The position numbers and the translations under genes were made by a program. From contig NC_088300.1 in the NCBI RefSeq assembly GCF_032854445.1, positions 28,499,608 through 28,563,607 of the forward strand: a stretch of 64,000 bases of DNA, written 5' to 3'. The notes beneath the pieces are model-generated. The model searched no databases and had not been told where the DNA came from. It was given only the letters and a program-made list of their open reading frames with translations. Of this stretch, positions 25,998 to 38,884 are shown piece after piece; the stretch's first letter is position 1; every line of letters starts with the position of its first letter. This DNA comes from Liolophura sinensis (lineage: Eukaryota > Mollusca > Polyplacophora > Chitonida > Chitonidae).

Positions 25998-26757
25998 GAG
26001 TCTGCAATCTCACTGGTCAGAAGCCAACTGGAGTCTGTAATCTCACTGGTCAGAAGCCAACTGGAGTCTGTAATCTAACTGGTCAGAAGCCAACTGGAGT
26101 CTGTAATCTCACTGGTCAGAAGCCAACTGGAGTCTGCAATCTCACTGGTCAGAAGCCAACTGGAGTCTGTAATCTCACTGGTCAGAAGCCAACTGGAGTC
26201 TGTAATCTCACTGGTCAGAAGCCAACTGGAGTCTGTAATCTCACTGGTCAGAAGCCAACTGGAGTCTGTAATCTCTCTGGTCAGAAGCCAACTGGAGTCT
26301 GTAATCTCACTGGTCAGAAGCCAACTGGAGTCTGTAATCTAACTGGTCAGAAGCCAACTGGAGTCTGTAATCTCACTGGTCAGAAGCCAACTGGAGTCTG
26401 CAATCTCACTGGTCAGAAGCCAACTGGAGTCTGCAATCTCACTGGTCAGAAGCCAACTGGAGTCTGTAATCTCACTGGTCAGAAGCCAACTGGAGTCTGT
26501 AATCTCACTGGTCAGAAGCCAACTGGAGTCTGTAATCTCACTGGTCAGAAGCCAACTGGAGTCTGCAATCTCACTGGTCAGAAGCCAACTGGAGTCTGCA
26601 ATCTCACTGGTCAGAAGCCAACTGGAGTCTGTAATCTCACTGGTCAGAAGACAACTGGAGTCTGCAATCTCACTGGTCAGAAGCCAACTGGAGTCTGTAA
26701 TCTCACTGGTCAGAAGACAACTGCAGTCTGCAATCTCACTGGTCAGAAGCCAACTGG
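25998..26757. repeat. 33-bp minisatellite, about 23 copies
   Basis: Unit GTAATCTCACTGG + TCAGAAGCCAACTGGAGTCT, repeated head to tail with very little divergence. The recurring variants are TGTAA/TGCAA, CTCAC/CTAAC/CTCTC and GCC/GAC. Because the unit is a multiple of three, several frames lack stops through the whole array (for example VCNLTGQKPTG), but no start codon opens into them. High homogeneity suggests recent expansion. Confidence 0.95.
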
Positions 26758-26834
26758 CTGCAGCAAGACGAATGCCTTTACTGAATAAACCATGTGGAGA
26801 GAGACAGATGTGAGGAATTCATGTCTGATAACTC

Positions 26835-28130
26835 TTAGACATGAGGTGTACACCTCAGTGTGAGGTATAGATGAGGTGTATAAAGGGTGTACGCTTCATG
26901 TACACCTTAGTGTGAGATATAGATGAGGTGTACACACCATCTATATTATCTGAGGTGTAGTGTACCTCAAGTACACCCAGCCATACACCTAGACCTCAGA
27001 TATACCTCAGATGTACCTTAGGCAGTTTGAAAAAAAAAACAATCTTAGAAGATGTACCTCAAGTACACCTTAGAAATTCTGAGACTTTCTGAGCGGTTTT
27101 TGAACACGAGATAATGTACATACCTGAAATACAGCCAGCAACATAAAAAAAAAATATCAACACTTAGAAGTCCCTCACCTTAGACACTCTGAAAATTAAA
27201 AAAAGTAAGTGATGTACCTCAGGTACACCTTAGAGACTTTGCGAATTTTGGACTATAATTCAGTGGTCATGTACCTCAGGTACACCTCAGCCACTGTTTT
27301 AAGGTTTTAAAACAAAAGATCAGGTTTACATTTCACTTCAGACAAATGGTGTGGTGAGTACAAAATTACAAATATTTTTGTGCAAAAAAAAAAAATGTTT
27401 ACTAAATAAATATAAGCCTTTGTCTCACCCTATAATGGCTTGCCAATTAGTGTGCAAATATTGATCAATCACAGCGCACGGATATATTTGCCCCCGATTA
27501 TTCCAAGATGGGTGCCCTGAACAAGGTGTATACATTTTCCAGGCTGTGGGAAAAGAACCTAATTATGCACTGATTGATACTTCCTGGGACAGAATTTGTA
27601 ACATGTTTGGACACATAAACAGCTCTAATAGGCATAGAAAAGGAGTAGCACTAAATTCTGATCAAGACGCTAGAAAGCCTCATGCAAATGTATATCACTG
27701 TTATTGATGTAAGTCAGCTGAGATTTACAGATACTGTAAATAATGAACAGCATGCACTTACAAACTTACTTCAATTTATCTATAATTTATACATCCAATA
27801 TTTAAGTGTTTTGAGCTTGTTTTCTATCAAAATAAAAGTGAAAACAGTATACACCCACCTTGCCTATGAGCATGTACCTCAGCCATTCCTCAGTTGTACC
27901 TCAGACACACCTTAGGCATCATATTTTTTACCTAATATTTACAGGGTACACCTCCACTGAGGTGTATTTGAGGTACTAATTTGCATAATTGGCAGTACCT
28001 CAGATAGACCTTCAATACACATCAGATACACCTAAGTGTACCTTAGACACACCTCAGTTCAGATATGCTACACCCCAATGGTGCACCTTAGATGTACCTC
28101 AACTATACCTCTAGTACACCTTATAAGGAT
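26835..28130. repeat. Field of palindromic GTACCTC / AGGTAC motifs
   Basis: Many irregularly spaced copies of TGTACCTCARGTACACCTTAG-like sequence in both orientations, thinning between about 27300 and 27850. Two are perfect 7-bp inverted repeats with one spacer base (TGTACCTCAGGTACA at 27213 and 27270, 57 bp apart). No constant unit length is seen. It could be a decayed satellite or a cluster of protein-binding sites. Confidence 0.7.
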
Positions 28131-30029
28131 AAGGAAATGCTCCTTAAATATATGTGCATAATAGGTATTCAGTGCAATCACTGGTGAAAGAGCCAACAAA
28201 TCTTATGCTTATTAAAAGATAAATTATAGTTGTAAACCAGATAAACATATCTACGAGGCTGGAAATTTTCCAGTACAGGCAACGTAATTGGCACAGTAAC
28301 TTAATGGCTGTCACATGACATGCTTGCTACGTAGGCATTTGATGACTCGGCTAAATGAAATAAACAAGGTCGACATAAACAACCCTTTGTTCTTTAGTAT
28401 CCATTGTTCGGGTACATGCCTCAAGCTAGACCTCTATCTCATCCTAAGTTGGCAAATTTGTGCAGACAATGACTGTATAATTGAAGTGACTCAATTAACA
28501 TGTGTTGATCTGCTAAAACACTGATGGATAAATAAGGACATGAGCAGGTTTTTGCCTTTGCCTTGAGATCTATTTGACACGTCAGCCTCAAGTTAATTGA
28601 GCAATTAAGAAATGGTTCCTGAACCAGAAAAAAAGGCCCAGTGGTTAAGCCATGACAATCTTAATACTGAGCTATGTCAGTTCTAATACAGAGATCTGTA
28701 AAATTTAAACATAACAATAGATAAATGTAATAAACTAAATTAGAACTGAGATATTCCATATATAGATGTGATGTTTGCTCAAAAGAACTGTTTCAGTTGG
28801 CTCTAGCACAGCTTCTCTATAAACTATAAAGTTACACCATTGTGAAACTGTCTCTGAGTACTTAGCTGTCATTACATAGAACTGTGCAGTATTATCTCTA
28901 TCACTGTGGCACTTAGATCATTGTAACATTACCTCTGACACTGTATCAGTTACGCAAATGTTTTCAGTTATGCAAGTTGTAATATTTATTATTAACTCCA
29001 GCACTATGATTTGTAAGCTATAAAATTCTGATTTTAAACATGTATCTCTGATACTTTCTTACTTGCAGCACTCATTTCAGCTGTGTATAAAGTCAGAGCT
29101 TTGTAATATTAGCTCTGATATATGATTAAGCTAGAATACTGACATATGACTAGCTCTAGCACGAAACAATACCAGAGCACTTTTAATACTCAGTTGTGTA
29201 ACCATTCCTTGCTCCCATTCTCTAAGTGTTGCAGCGAATAATGAGCTGAAGTGCTTAGGACAGAGTGACATCTATGAAAGGCCTACACATCATAGTTGAA
29301 CACTTCAGGAGTTTTGTTTAATGAGCAGTTTATAGCAATATTGATGTATGTACATGTAGGCCCTACCATTCACAAATGTATACAAGATATCTGCTTTATC
29401 ACACTGAAGCGCCTGCACACGTACTATAAAGGTGTGAACAGTTTTTATGTGTACTACATGTGTGTGTGTGTCTGTATATATACATGTGTGTGTCTTTTCT
29501 AACCTGAGCAATACTAACCTTAGTATTTCACCGGCTGGGTGCCTACACTTTATAACTAGTCCAGACTATTATTCTATACTGCCAGGCTTTTGATGAAATA
29601 ATAAATGTACCATGCCTAGATTATACCAGACAGTAAAAAATCCCAGGTAATCTGACGACCAAGTAAATTCATACTTAACACTCATAGGTGAGACAGTATT
29701 AAAATCAAACGCAGGTGACCTATTTCAGAACCACCCATTCAGGATCTTCAGGGAATTCCATTTCCTCAAATAGGGCGACCAATGAGTTTCATTCAGGTTT
29801 ACATGCATTATAAGGATGCTACCACCATGCAGTCACCTGAGACAGATCATTGTGGAGGACAAAGGTTCCTCTGACTGCTCTCTCAATGAACACCCATGGG
29901 GCTATTAACCAATTCACACAGCCTGCGCCATTCATTCAACACAGCCACCGGGGCCTTGAAAATGACATAGCAAAAAACAAAACAAAAAAAGTGTTCATAT
30001 AAAAGCAAACCTACTGTAGATGATGTGAT

Positions 30030-30239
30030 ATGAATGAAGGGGTGAAGGCTCAGGCTGGCAGAAAGAGGCCATCCAGCGGTGAGGATGACCTGACCATCAG
30101 GCTGTCATCCCGGAGAACAAAACCAGCCATTCACCAGCTTTTGCTGCTCATCACAGCCCAGGCCAGGGCGCTGTCCTCTACTCAACCTGACGGGATCACC
30201 TGTTACATAAATATCCCGCAGCTCTCAGTAAAAAACTAG
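30030..30239 (+). other. GC-rich block with open frames on both strands, unassigned
   Basis: Plus frame of 69 codons (contains GRKRPSSGEDDLTIRLSSRR and IHQLLLLITAQARALSS). On the minus strand the same DNA follows a good acceptor (gatatttatgtaacag) and is open for about 30 codons. Clearly more GC-rich than its surroundings. Could be an exon or an old retroposed piece; no family recognised. Confidence 0.2.
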
Positions 30240-32195
30240 AAGACATCCTCAACACGAATTAGCTCCACAGAGAGCAAGTAAAATTTACTCAAGACACTTT
30301 TGTTGGGTTCCACATGCCTGAATATTTCTGCCATTTGTCTTTTTTTTAACCTCTTTTCAGGTGTGTGTTTTTTTTCCAAAGAAACCTGTGGATATTTCAG
30401 GAAAGACCTACTTTGTTGGAGGCAATGTTAAAGTTCATCAATTAACTGGTGCGTATGGTTACAATCTTTAACAAGCTAGCAACTTGCTTCCACAGGTAGA
30501 CACTATCTCAGTGACAAAAATGGCTAACTACTGGCTGGATTGTCCCTGGCTTACAAGTGCTCAGGACTAAGATCCGTGTTTTCTCAGAGCCTGAGTTATC
30601 TTCTAACAGATCCCTGTCAGTACACAGTCCCAGCTTTTGGCTATGAGCTTATTTAACACCCTGTTCTTTCCACTTAACTCCAGCCAAACACACAAATATC
30701 CTTTTACAAACATGTATGAGCAGCAAATCCACTGGTTGGCTGGTTAGACTTGATAGCTTTTTACCAAATGATTTCCTGTACTGATTCCTAAAGTGCGTAT
30801 AAACCCCTCAAATCAAATAATACCCCATGCATGTGGCTACATGTGGATCTAATTTTCTCTCTCCAGTTACTTCTGAAAAGCTGTCTGTATAGGTATCTGA
30901 CAAGTCTGTGAAGAGAAAAGAAGAGTCTAGACATACAACTGGTTTAAGCTTGCACTTTCTGAATAATGAAATGCATGGAATAAAGAGCTGAATTGAGTAT
31001 TTCATGCTACAGTTCCAATAACTGGACAACATTCTGTCCAATAGTGTCACATCCTTTATCCCCAAATACAACAATTACATATCCATAAGCCATTTGATGA
31101 CTTTCTTTCCTTATTACCTGGACTGTTTACGGACGTTTACATAAAAACAATAAAAGCTCCGTGTTTAACATAATTACAAATAATTCCACATAATGATATA
31201 ACTTTTGAAGAGCACGAAAACGTGAAAAAGATACATGCCTCCTGGGGAAACATGTCACAGAGATGAATGACGTCACAAACTTCAAAAGCACCATAACCCA
31301 TTGTTAATCAGACCTCAAGCAGTTTACAACCGCTCTGATGAATCGCTGGCAGACTTAAATGATATACATCAGCCACAAATGAATATTTTTAACACAACAA
31401 TCTTGCCTTTTCCTCCATTCTTTACATACAAATGTGTAATTAAAAATGTTGACAGTTTTCTATGTAATATTTACATAATATAGGTACAATAAAAAAAACA
31501 CAAAACAAATGTCTCATTTCTGTATATTATATTCCAACTGCATATTCTACCATTCATCCACATCATGGTTAAACTCAAAGAAATTGAACAGGTTTTATTG
31601 TTTGTTTGGTTTTTTTTCTTATACACGTGAAAATCCAAATGATACAGCTGGTTAAAATATAAACAGCTGGTCACTTACATATTTTACATATTTACAGCTC
31701 CAATCAATGGTAGAAATTTTAGAGAGGTTGTCATGTTTTACTCTTGTGGTGTATCACATATTTTCACATAAATGCTACAGTGCTGCAGAGAAAAATGAAT
31801 GCTGCTACCTTCCATCTTAATACTGAATTCAATCCTCGATTTAAACCATTTCCGTGTTTGTGTTCATTTAGGTACACATAAAGAAACTGCTAGCTTAGAA
31901 CCAACAAGACTTTCTTTACAAACATTGGTAATCTCATACTACCTTTCTGAAAGAAATTAATTCCATGTCTGTCAACACATTCAAAGGCAGAAATAAATTA
32001 AAGCTTTCATGCTGCTACCTAATTAAATGGGTAAGAATTGCTTGCTTCAAGAAAGTGAGGTATACACGAACTGGTGACTGGCATTTAATGGTGCAGGGTA
32101 TATTTGAAACATGTCTGGTTAGTGAAACTAGAAAAAAATTTCGCTGAATATCCCAAACAATCTTATAAAACAAACACTTCATAAGAAAGAATAAA

Positions 32196-32454
32196 TTTAT
32201 TTATTTATTTGATTGGTGTTTTACGCCGTACTCAAGTATATTTCACTTATGCGAGGGCGGCCAGCATTATGGTGGAAGGAAAGCGGGCAAAGTCCGGCGG
32301 AAACCCACAAACGCACGTTGCTGGCAGAAACCCAGGTGCGTCCGGAGAGGAAGCCAGAATGAGCTGGACTTGAACTCACAGCGACCGCATTGGTGATAGG
32401 CTCCTGGGTCATTATGCTGTGCTAGCATGCTAACTCCCTCAGCCACGGAGGCCT
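32196..32454 (-). mobile_element. tRNA-derived SINE, full length
   Basis: Full-length copy of the same family: TTTATTTATTTGATTGG tail on the left, and tRNA-like head ending at the complement of GCCTCCGTGGCTGAGG on the right. The target-site duplication is not clear. Confidence 0.87.
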
Positions 32455-34059
32455 CAAAAAACAGTAAAAGGATAGTTTCTAAATTGGGAAGATATTATAA
32501 CGGGTCAAAATGAGTAAATTTCCCAAACAGACATAAAATACTGTAAGCAAGTTACAAGCACTAACAAATGCATAAACTAAATTAACTCCATTATTTTGGT
32601 TAAATTAAGAATGCCAAAAAGCCTTTTTGATCAAAGTAATTCAGGAATTTCATAAAAAAAAATCACTAATCACTAAAAATGTATTTTCTACATAACAGAA
32701 AAACTATTTCATTATGCATCACTTCTGTTTAAAATCACGAAACTGAATAAATACGAAAAATCTAATTTTCAGCTTGAAAAAATATAATTAAAAAATATAA
32801 ATTAAAAAAAAAAAAAGAAAAGAAAGGACCAGTCTAGAATATTGATCAGTACAGATGTCTTAACTACTAGTAATATATTTTTGGTGGAAATACAGAGATA
32901 AAGGTTCTCACCTGGTGATTAGACACAACAATTAGCATGTGCCTGATAAAAAGCCAGCCCATGCAAGGCCAGGCTCGGCTACTTCCCATGAGCGAGCCTC
33001 AGGGTTAAGACAACAAAGAGATCAGCTTTTTGAGGAATCTCAATTTAATATAGGCTCCACAAAAAATACATACTAGAGATGTCATGAAAGATAGCATAAA
33101 ATGGCCATTGGATAAGGCCTCCCTGTAGTACACCACAGGGGTGAAATAAAAGAGATGGTCATGTATGTGCTATTTACAGACAAACAGTAAAAACCTCAGG
33201 TATTACTCACTAGTTAATCAGACAAGTTGGAGCTAGAAGGAAGGGAAGGTTCATATGCTATGAAATAACATGTGTAAAACGTGGAGATATAGACCAGGTG
33301 AAAAAAGAACCTGCTTCATTTTCTCCTGTATCATGGCATCTCAGTTCAAACCACCATGATTTAGCAAAATAGGCATTGTTTGAACCCCAGAATACTGCTT
33401 AGCCCAAAGACATTTCTCTCAGCATGAAAAATTATCATATTTTAAAAAAAAAACAAAAAAAAAACTCATATATGAATAGAACATTGGCTGTGCTATGGAG
33501 AAGCAAAGGGATGTCCCTGGTCAGAACTCAGGGGAAGGCTAAAGAATTTCTTCTGTCACAGAACAGCAGGAGAGCAAGACTTTTGAACAGCTTATTGAAC
33601 TGTAACCGAATTATCATCCATCTACTTCACGCTGTCTTTAAAGAGTTCTAAAAGGATGACAAACCGTAACGAGGTAGACACAGAATGGTTGAAATCAACT
33701 ACGCATATCAAATACTGCTTCTTCAATTCTTGAGTCAGTATTATGTTCTTTGGCATACGAATGCCTTATTGCAGGCACATGTAGGCCTATTTTATAGTAA
33801 GCTAATGCTATCCTTACCTACTGCTGTCCAATATCAGTGAAGCAGATCGAGAGAGGAAGAGAGTTGTATCAGAGTTACTGACAGATATAGTCTCTCATAT
33901 TTCTTTTCACTAATCTGGATGTTAAGATATTCTTCATGACTTGGCAGGATTTATTAGGATAATAATATTCTGCAGGTGCTCCTATGCTTAAAAAAACCCT
34001 GACCTAGCTCATGATGTAGAAACTACATACTCTCAAATCATGTGTCCTTTTGCCATGCA

Positions 34060-34064
<5 letters not shown>

Positions 34065-34106
<42 letters not shown>
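34065..34106. repeat. Poly(A) run of 42
   Basis: Uninterrupted A tract. It may be the tail of a retroposed copy, but no element is recognised on its left and no flanking duplication is evident. Confidence 0.95.
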
Positions 34107-34107
<1 letters not shown>

Positions 34108-37100
34108 CCATAAGGGAGGGTGAGAAAAAGTCTAATTGTCACCTTGATTCATCAACTCCCACGGCCAGTGTACTGTAGAGGTAGGAACAGGTGATGTTCA
34201 CGAGGATTAGCCACATACCTGGTCGAGAAAGCAGCTGGTTCCCACAACTACACAGACACTAAATTCCTGAGGTTCTCTTTAGCTTTCCAAGCAGTATACC
34301 AGCTATGAGGCAGATGTAAGGAATTAATCGATGAATGACTTACGATGTCTTACAACGAAATCTTCAGGTGGTTGGGGACATTTTAAGTCACACTGTCCAC
34401 TGCTCCACAACAGATAATAGAAAAACAATAAGACAAGTGTGATGCAAACCTCTAGTTTACAAAGGTCAACAAGTAACAATGGTAAATGTCACCTAAATTA
34501 CAAAAATAGCTGTTCTTTTCACCTCTAAGAGCCCCGAGCTCAGTTATAGTTCTGCCCAGGGATACATGTTCCAGGGAATAAAAAGTGACTTAAATTGGGG
34601 ATTTGTGTTCAACAGTTGAGCTGGTATTGTGCAACGTAAAACGCTTGTCTTGATGAATTGCCTCTGTCACTGTGTCTTTTACCAGATCCAGTCCACTTTG
34701 TACATGTATAACACACCTGGCAGAAAAAGCAAGATAACTGCACAATAAAGAGGAAAGTACCTCATGACTGATTGCTCAATGCAAGACATCAAGAAATCTG
34801 ACATTAACCCATTTAAATATACAAGGTATTATACATCTATCTGTATTTTTATATGCATTCTCATAACTGTATCTTGAACATTGTTTTTTCCTTCCCATTG
34901 TATGTTAACACATGCTTGCTTTTACAGTTAGCCTTCATATTTAAAGTTGGTGAAATCATGAAACATGAAGTTCAGAGGAAAGAGTGCAAAAAGTTACTTG
35001 TAAATGTGGTCTTCAATATCTTTTTACTTTTTTTTTAAGAGAAAAAGACACCTGAAAATAATTTTTGCACGCTGATAATTTAGAACCTCTTCCTGGGATA
35101 TGATGTCTTTGTATAGTAATGATATAAATGCAGATGTAACACATCTTTAACAAATATATTAAGAATTTGGTTTTTTCAGCAAATAAATATGTTTAACCTG
35201 GATTGTTCAACCACAAATTTACATTCAGTATGAACATTATTATGCAATGACAATAAATAGGTGGTTCCAAATACCCACCATACAGAATTATTTTCAAATA
35301 CCCTTTACTCCTTAAAAAAAACAAATAAAATATTAAAGACCATATTTGCAAATAAGTTTTCACATACTTTCATCTGATTTTGGCATTATTTTTGTTTTCT
35401 TTTAAAGAGTGATATACATGTGTACAGTAAATAAAGAACACTACATAAATAGTCTTCCATGAGTATTTGATGCAATCATACTTCAGAATAAAAAAACATG
35501 TACCTTTGAAAGGAGTAGCAAAAATTCCAGTAAATGCAAAACCTATACAAACTTTTTATCAATTACTAATCTCCCAGAAAACAGGAGAGAAAAGGGAGAT
35601 TACTCCAAACAAAGCAGGAAGCTATGAGTCTCGGAGAGATTTCCTGCAGCAAAAACATTCTTAAAATCTTGACATTCACCATACAAAGAAATTAAACAAA
35701 ATGAAAACTACTAAGCTTGCAGAAATACATGTACATGACATAGTGTTTGGCAGTTGCATCATTTGACAAACCACAGAGTTTTCCAAAAAAATATAGTGTG
35801 ACTTTACTATTTGCCATATAAGGATGTTAAATTTTTTTTGGACTGATACCCAATTTTTGGGGTGATGTTGCATTTTAGGTTAACCACAGTCATACTATGG
35901 CAATTTCTCATCTTCACTTTAACAATTCAAGTCAGACACCATCTTGCTTTGAATATGCTTAATGGAAGCATTTATTAACTAAAACATGGAGTTCTTTGCT
36001 CCACAATGACCATCACTCACTGACAAAATGTCTGCCTTAATAACTTTCTAAACACCTAAAATTTGATCACATCTATCTCCCTCATGACATGCATTTGGCT
36101 CCAATTTTATAAACCATCATCTTTTTTTAAAATATGTTTGAAAAAACGTTCCATAATGTAAAAGTACAGTAAATCCAACCATTCCTTCCTCTTCTTTTAA
36201 TGTCTTCATCAAGTATGGAAGACCTCCAAAGAGTTTGTTCAAATTAATTCCAGTAGCTGGCTTCCTGACAGTTACAGATTACAAAGTGTCAAGTACGGTG
36301 AAACTCAAACACAGCCATTTGGCTCGGGTCTGAATCTGTAACCTAACCAAGTTCAATAAGACATGTCTAATGAATCATGCCAGCAAACAGCAAGTGAAAA
36401 AGTAGTCTAGGAAAAAGGCAGCTTTTCCATGTGATGAGCTACCCGGCCACTCAATGTCATCGAGTACTGTGAAAACGGCCAGCCAGTGCATCTTAGCTTT
36501 TAACACTGATCAGACAAGTCAACATACGACAAAACCAATCAGCTTTTAATAATACACATGCATGCATATACAATATGGCACTTTAAAAAAAAAAAAAGCT
36601 AGAAGCAAGCTCAAATTTGCAATAGCTGCAACATCCAGCAGAAAGTCAATATGATTTTGCACTCAAGCCCCTTGTTAATTGCCACAAGATGGGATATCAA
36701 AAATTTGACTGATCAACCCACCAAGAGACTATTATATACAGAGGTGCTTGCTGCAGCTAATAAGGTTGCATATCCTGGGATTATACTTCCTAAAACAATA
36801 AGCAAGCTGCATGTCCTGTATGCAATGTCAGAACAATATATCTGAATGCAGCAGATTTCAGTGCTATACAAATCTACTCTAAACCAATCGTTATGCCAAG
36901 TGTCCCAACTTCTCTCGGTCACATATTTGTTTCATTCATGTTTTATTACTAAGACAGTTGATAGTAAGATAGGTGATACTCTGAGATATTTCAATAGATA
37001 AATATACAACTTAGAGAAAACCCATCGTGGGAAAAGGATAATATAGCCATGCAAATATCTAAATCATAGACAATTTCCAACACACTGGATTGTTGTATTT

Positions 37101-38050
37101 TAGATCTGAAGAAAGACCTGCTGAGCCAACACAATTACCCACCTTCTATCGGCAAGAGTGGTCAAACCTTCATATCCATCAGAATTGCTGTTTTTATACA
37201 CAAATAAGTGAAAGAACCATTTTGAATACCCAAAATATGGCAGTAAGAATTCACTTGGACAAATAAGTGATGATGTGTTAAAGATCAGATTCAGATAGGA
37301 CAAGCCAGATAGTAATTTTTGGCTACCTACATGACTTTAGTGAAACTGAGCGGTCCCAGATATGAAACAAGTCCACATTTAACAAGGTACCTGACATATC
37401 TCTTGATGCTAGGTTGCAGACAAGTTTGGAAGAGTCGGATTTGAACACACTATCTCAACTGTCAATAGATAGTGATTGGGATGGAGGCATATATTCCAGA
37501 CAGCCTGGCCACTATACGGCATTATGTCTACCGACACCCTATCAAATTCACAAACAGTTGAGAAAGGGTCCTACATGTATGTACACGCACAGTGCAGTTA
37601 ATGCCAATTAGACAGGATAATCCTCAATTGACAATAATGACATGAACGAACAAAATCAATTGATGAGAACACTTGTAAACAGATAACATCAAAACCAGAA
37701 ACCAAATGCTTCCAGGTTCAGGTTTCGTCTGATTATGTCCCATATGATTTGGAGAGAGAAAAAAAAAACACTACCCATTTACATAAATGGACTATGGACT
37801 TTTGAACTTGTAGAATTACATATTCCTAGTCACGAAAACAGGTTAGAATACTCGGGTCCATAATTGATGACTATCCATGACTAACCATGCTCTCACTCAG
37901 GTCTAGTATCCAATGCATGTATTAAAAGGTCGCCACCATAAATGACAACTGTACTTCGATGTAAGATAAACCATCACCTCGAACAAAGGCATCTGCATGA
38001 AGTGACACTTAACTGATATAATTTCCATGCATAAATAAATATATTTAATG

Positions 38051-38291
38051 TATTTATTTATCTGGCTGGTGTTACACTCCGTACTCAAGAATATTTCACT
38101 TCTATCCACTACAACAAGAGCATTATGGTGGGAGGAAACCATAGAGCCTGTGGTGGAAACCCACAATTGTTTGCTGGATGCTGGCTGACCTTCTCACATA
38201 CGACCGAGGAGGAAGTCAGCATGAGCTGGGCTTGACCTCATAGTATCAATCTGCTGAGCTAGCCCATTGATCACTCTGCCACAGAGGGCCT
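38051..38291 (-). mobile_element. tRNA-derived SINE, diverged
   Basis: Recognisable tail (tatttatctggctggtgtta), body (attatggtgggaggaaacc) and degraded tRNA-like head, with several small indels relative to the younger copies. Probably an old insertion. Confidence 0.82.
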
Positions 38292-38607
38292 GTCTAAAGA
38301 TATTTAATAGTACATTCACTGAATGAAACATAACTGATCCATGAAGAAATGGTGCCTGACACTCCTCACCTTTCAAGCTACCATATTAACTTGATTAAGT
38401 GAGCTGCTAGCAATCATTACAACTTGTGGTGAAGGAATAAAGTCAATTTTATTGTCAATATACATGTATGTCAACACTATGTGTTAAATCTGGAAATACT
38501 GAAGAAGTGGGGTTTGAACTGTGGCTGAGGCGACTGAAAAGGTACAGGAATCTTTAGTATATAAACAAAATTAGTTTATACTTATTATTTGTTTCAAGTT
38601 AATACTT

Positions 38608-38884
38608 TGGAAAACTTGACAATACAGAAACAATCATCTTTGGGATAGCTGACAATACAGAAATAATCATCTTTGGGATGCCTGACGATACAGAAACAAC
38701 CATCTTTGGGATACTTGACAATACAGAAACAACCATCTTTGGGATACTTGACAATACAGAAACAACCATCTTTGGGATACTTGACAATACAGAAACAATC
38801 ATCTTCGGGATAGCTGACAATACAGAAACAATCATCTTTGGGATACTTGACAATACAGAAACAGTCATCTCTGGGATACTTGAC
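38608..38884. repeat. 33-bp minisatellite, about 8 copies
   Basis: Unit AATACAGAAACAACCATCTT + TGGGATACTTGAC. The sequence is unrelated to the other 33-bp array. It is open on both strands: DNTETTIFGIL on plus, CIVKYPKDDCF on minus. The frames of 72, 89 and 109 codons here come from this periodicity. Confidence 0.93.

Larger units (their letters stand above)
28131..38050. other. Non-coding stretch apart from the listed elements
   Basis: AT-rich DNA with one SINE (32196) and a 42-A run. A weak periodic feel at 28780-29190 (recurrent ctctgacactgt/ctctagcac phrases) is too degenerate to define. No gene recognised. Confidence 0.5.

Noticed and set aside
25998-26757. CRISPR-like repeat array
   Set aside because: Units are contiguous 33-mers with no unique spacers, in a eukaryotic genome; this is a minisatellite.
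37414-37520. tRNA-like B-box (GTGTTCAAATCCGAC on minus)
   Set aside because: A-box and stems not convincing; too weak to call a tRNA or retroposon.
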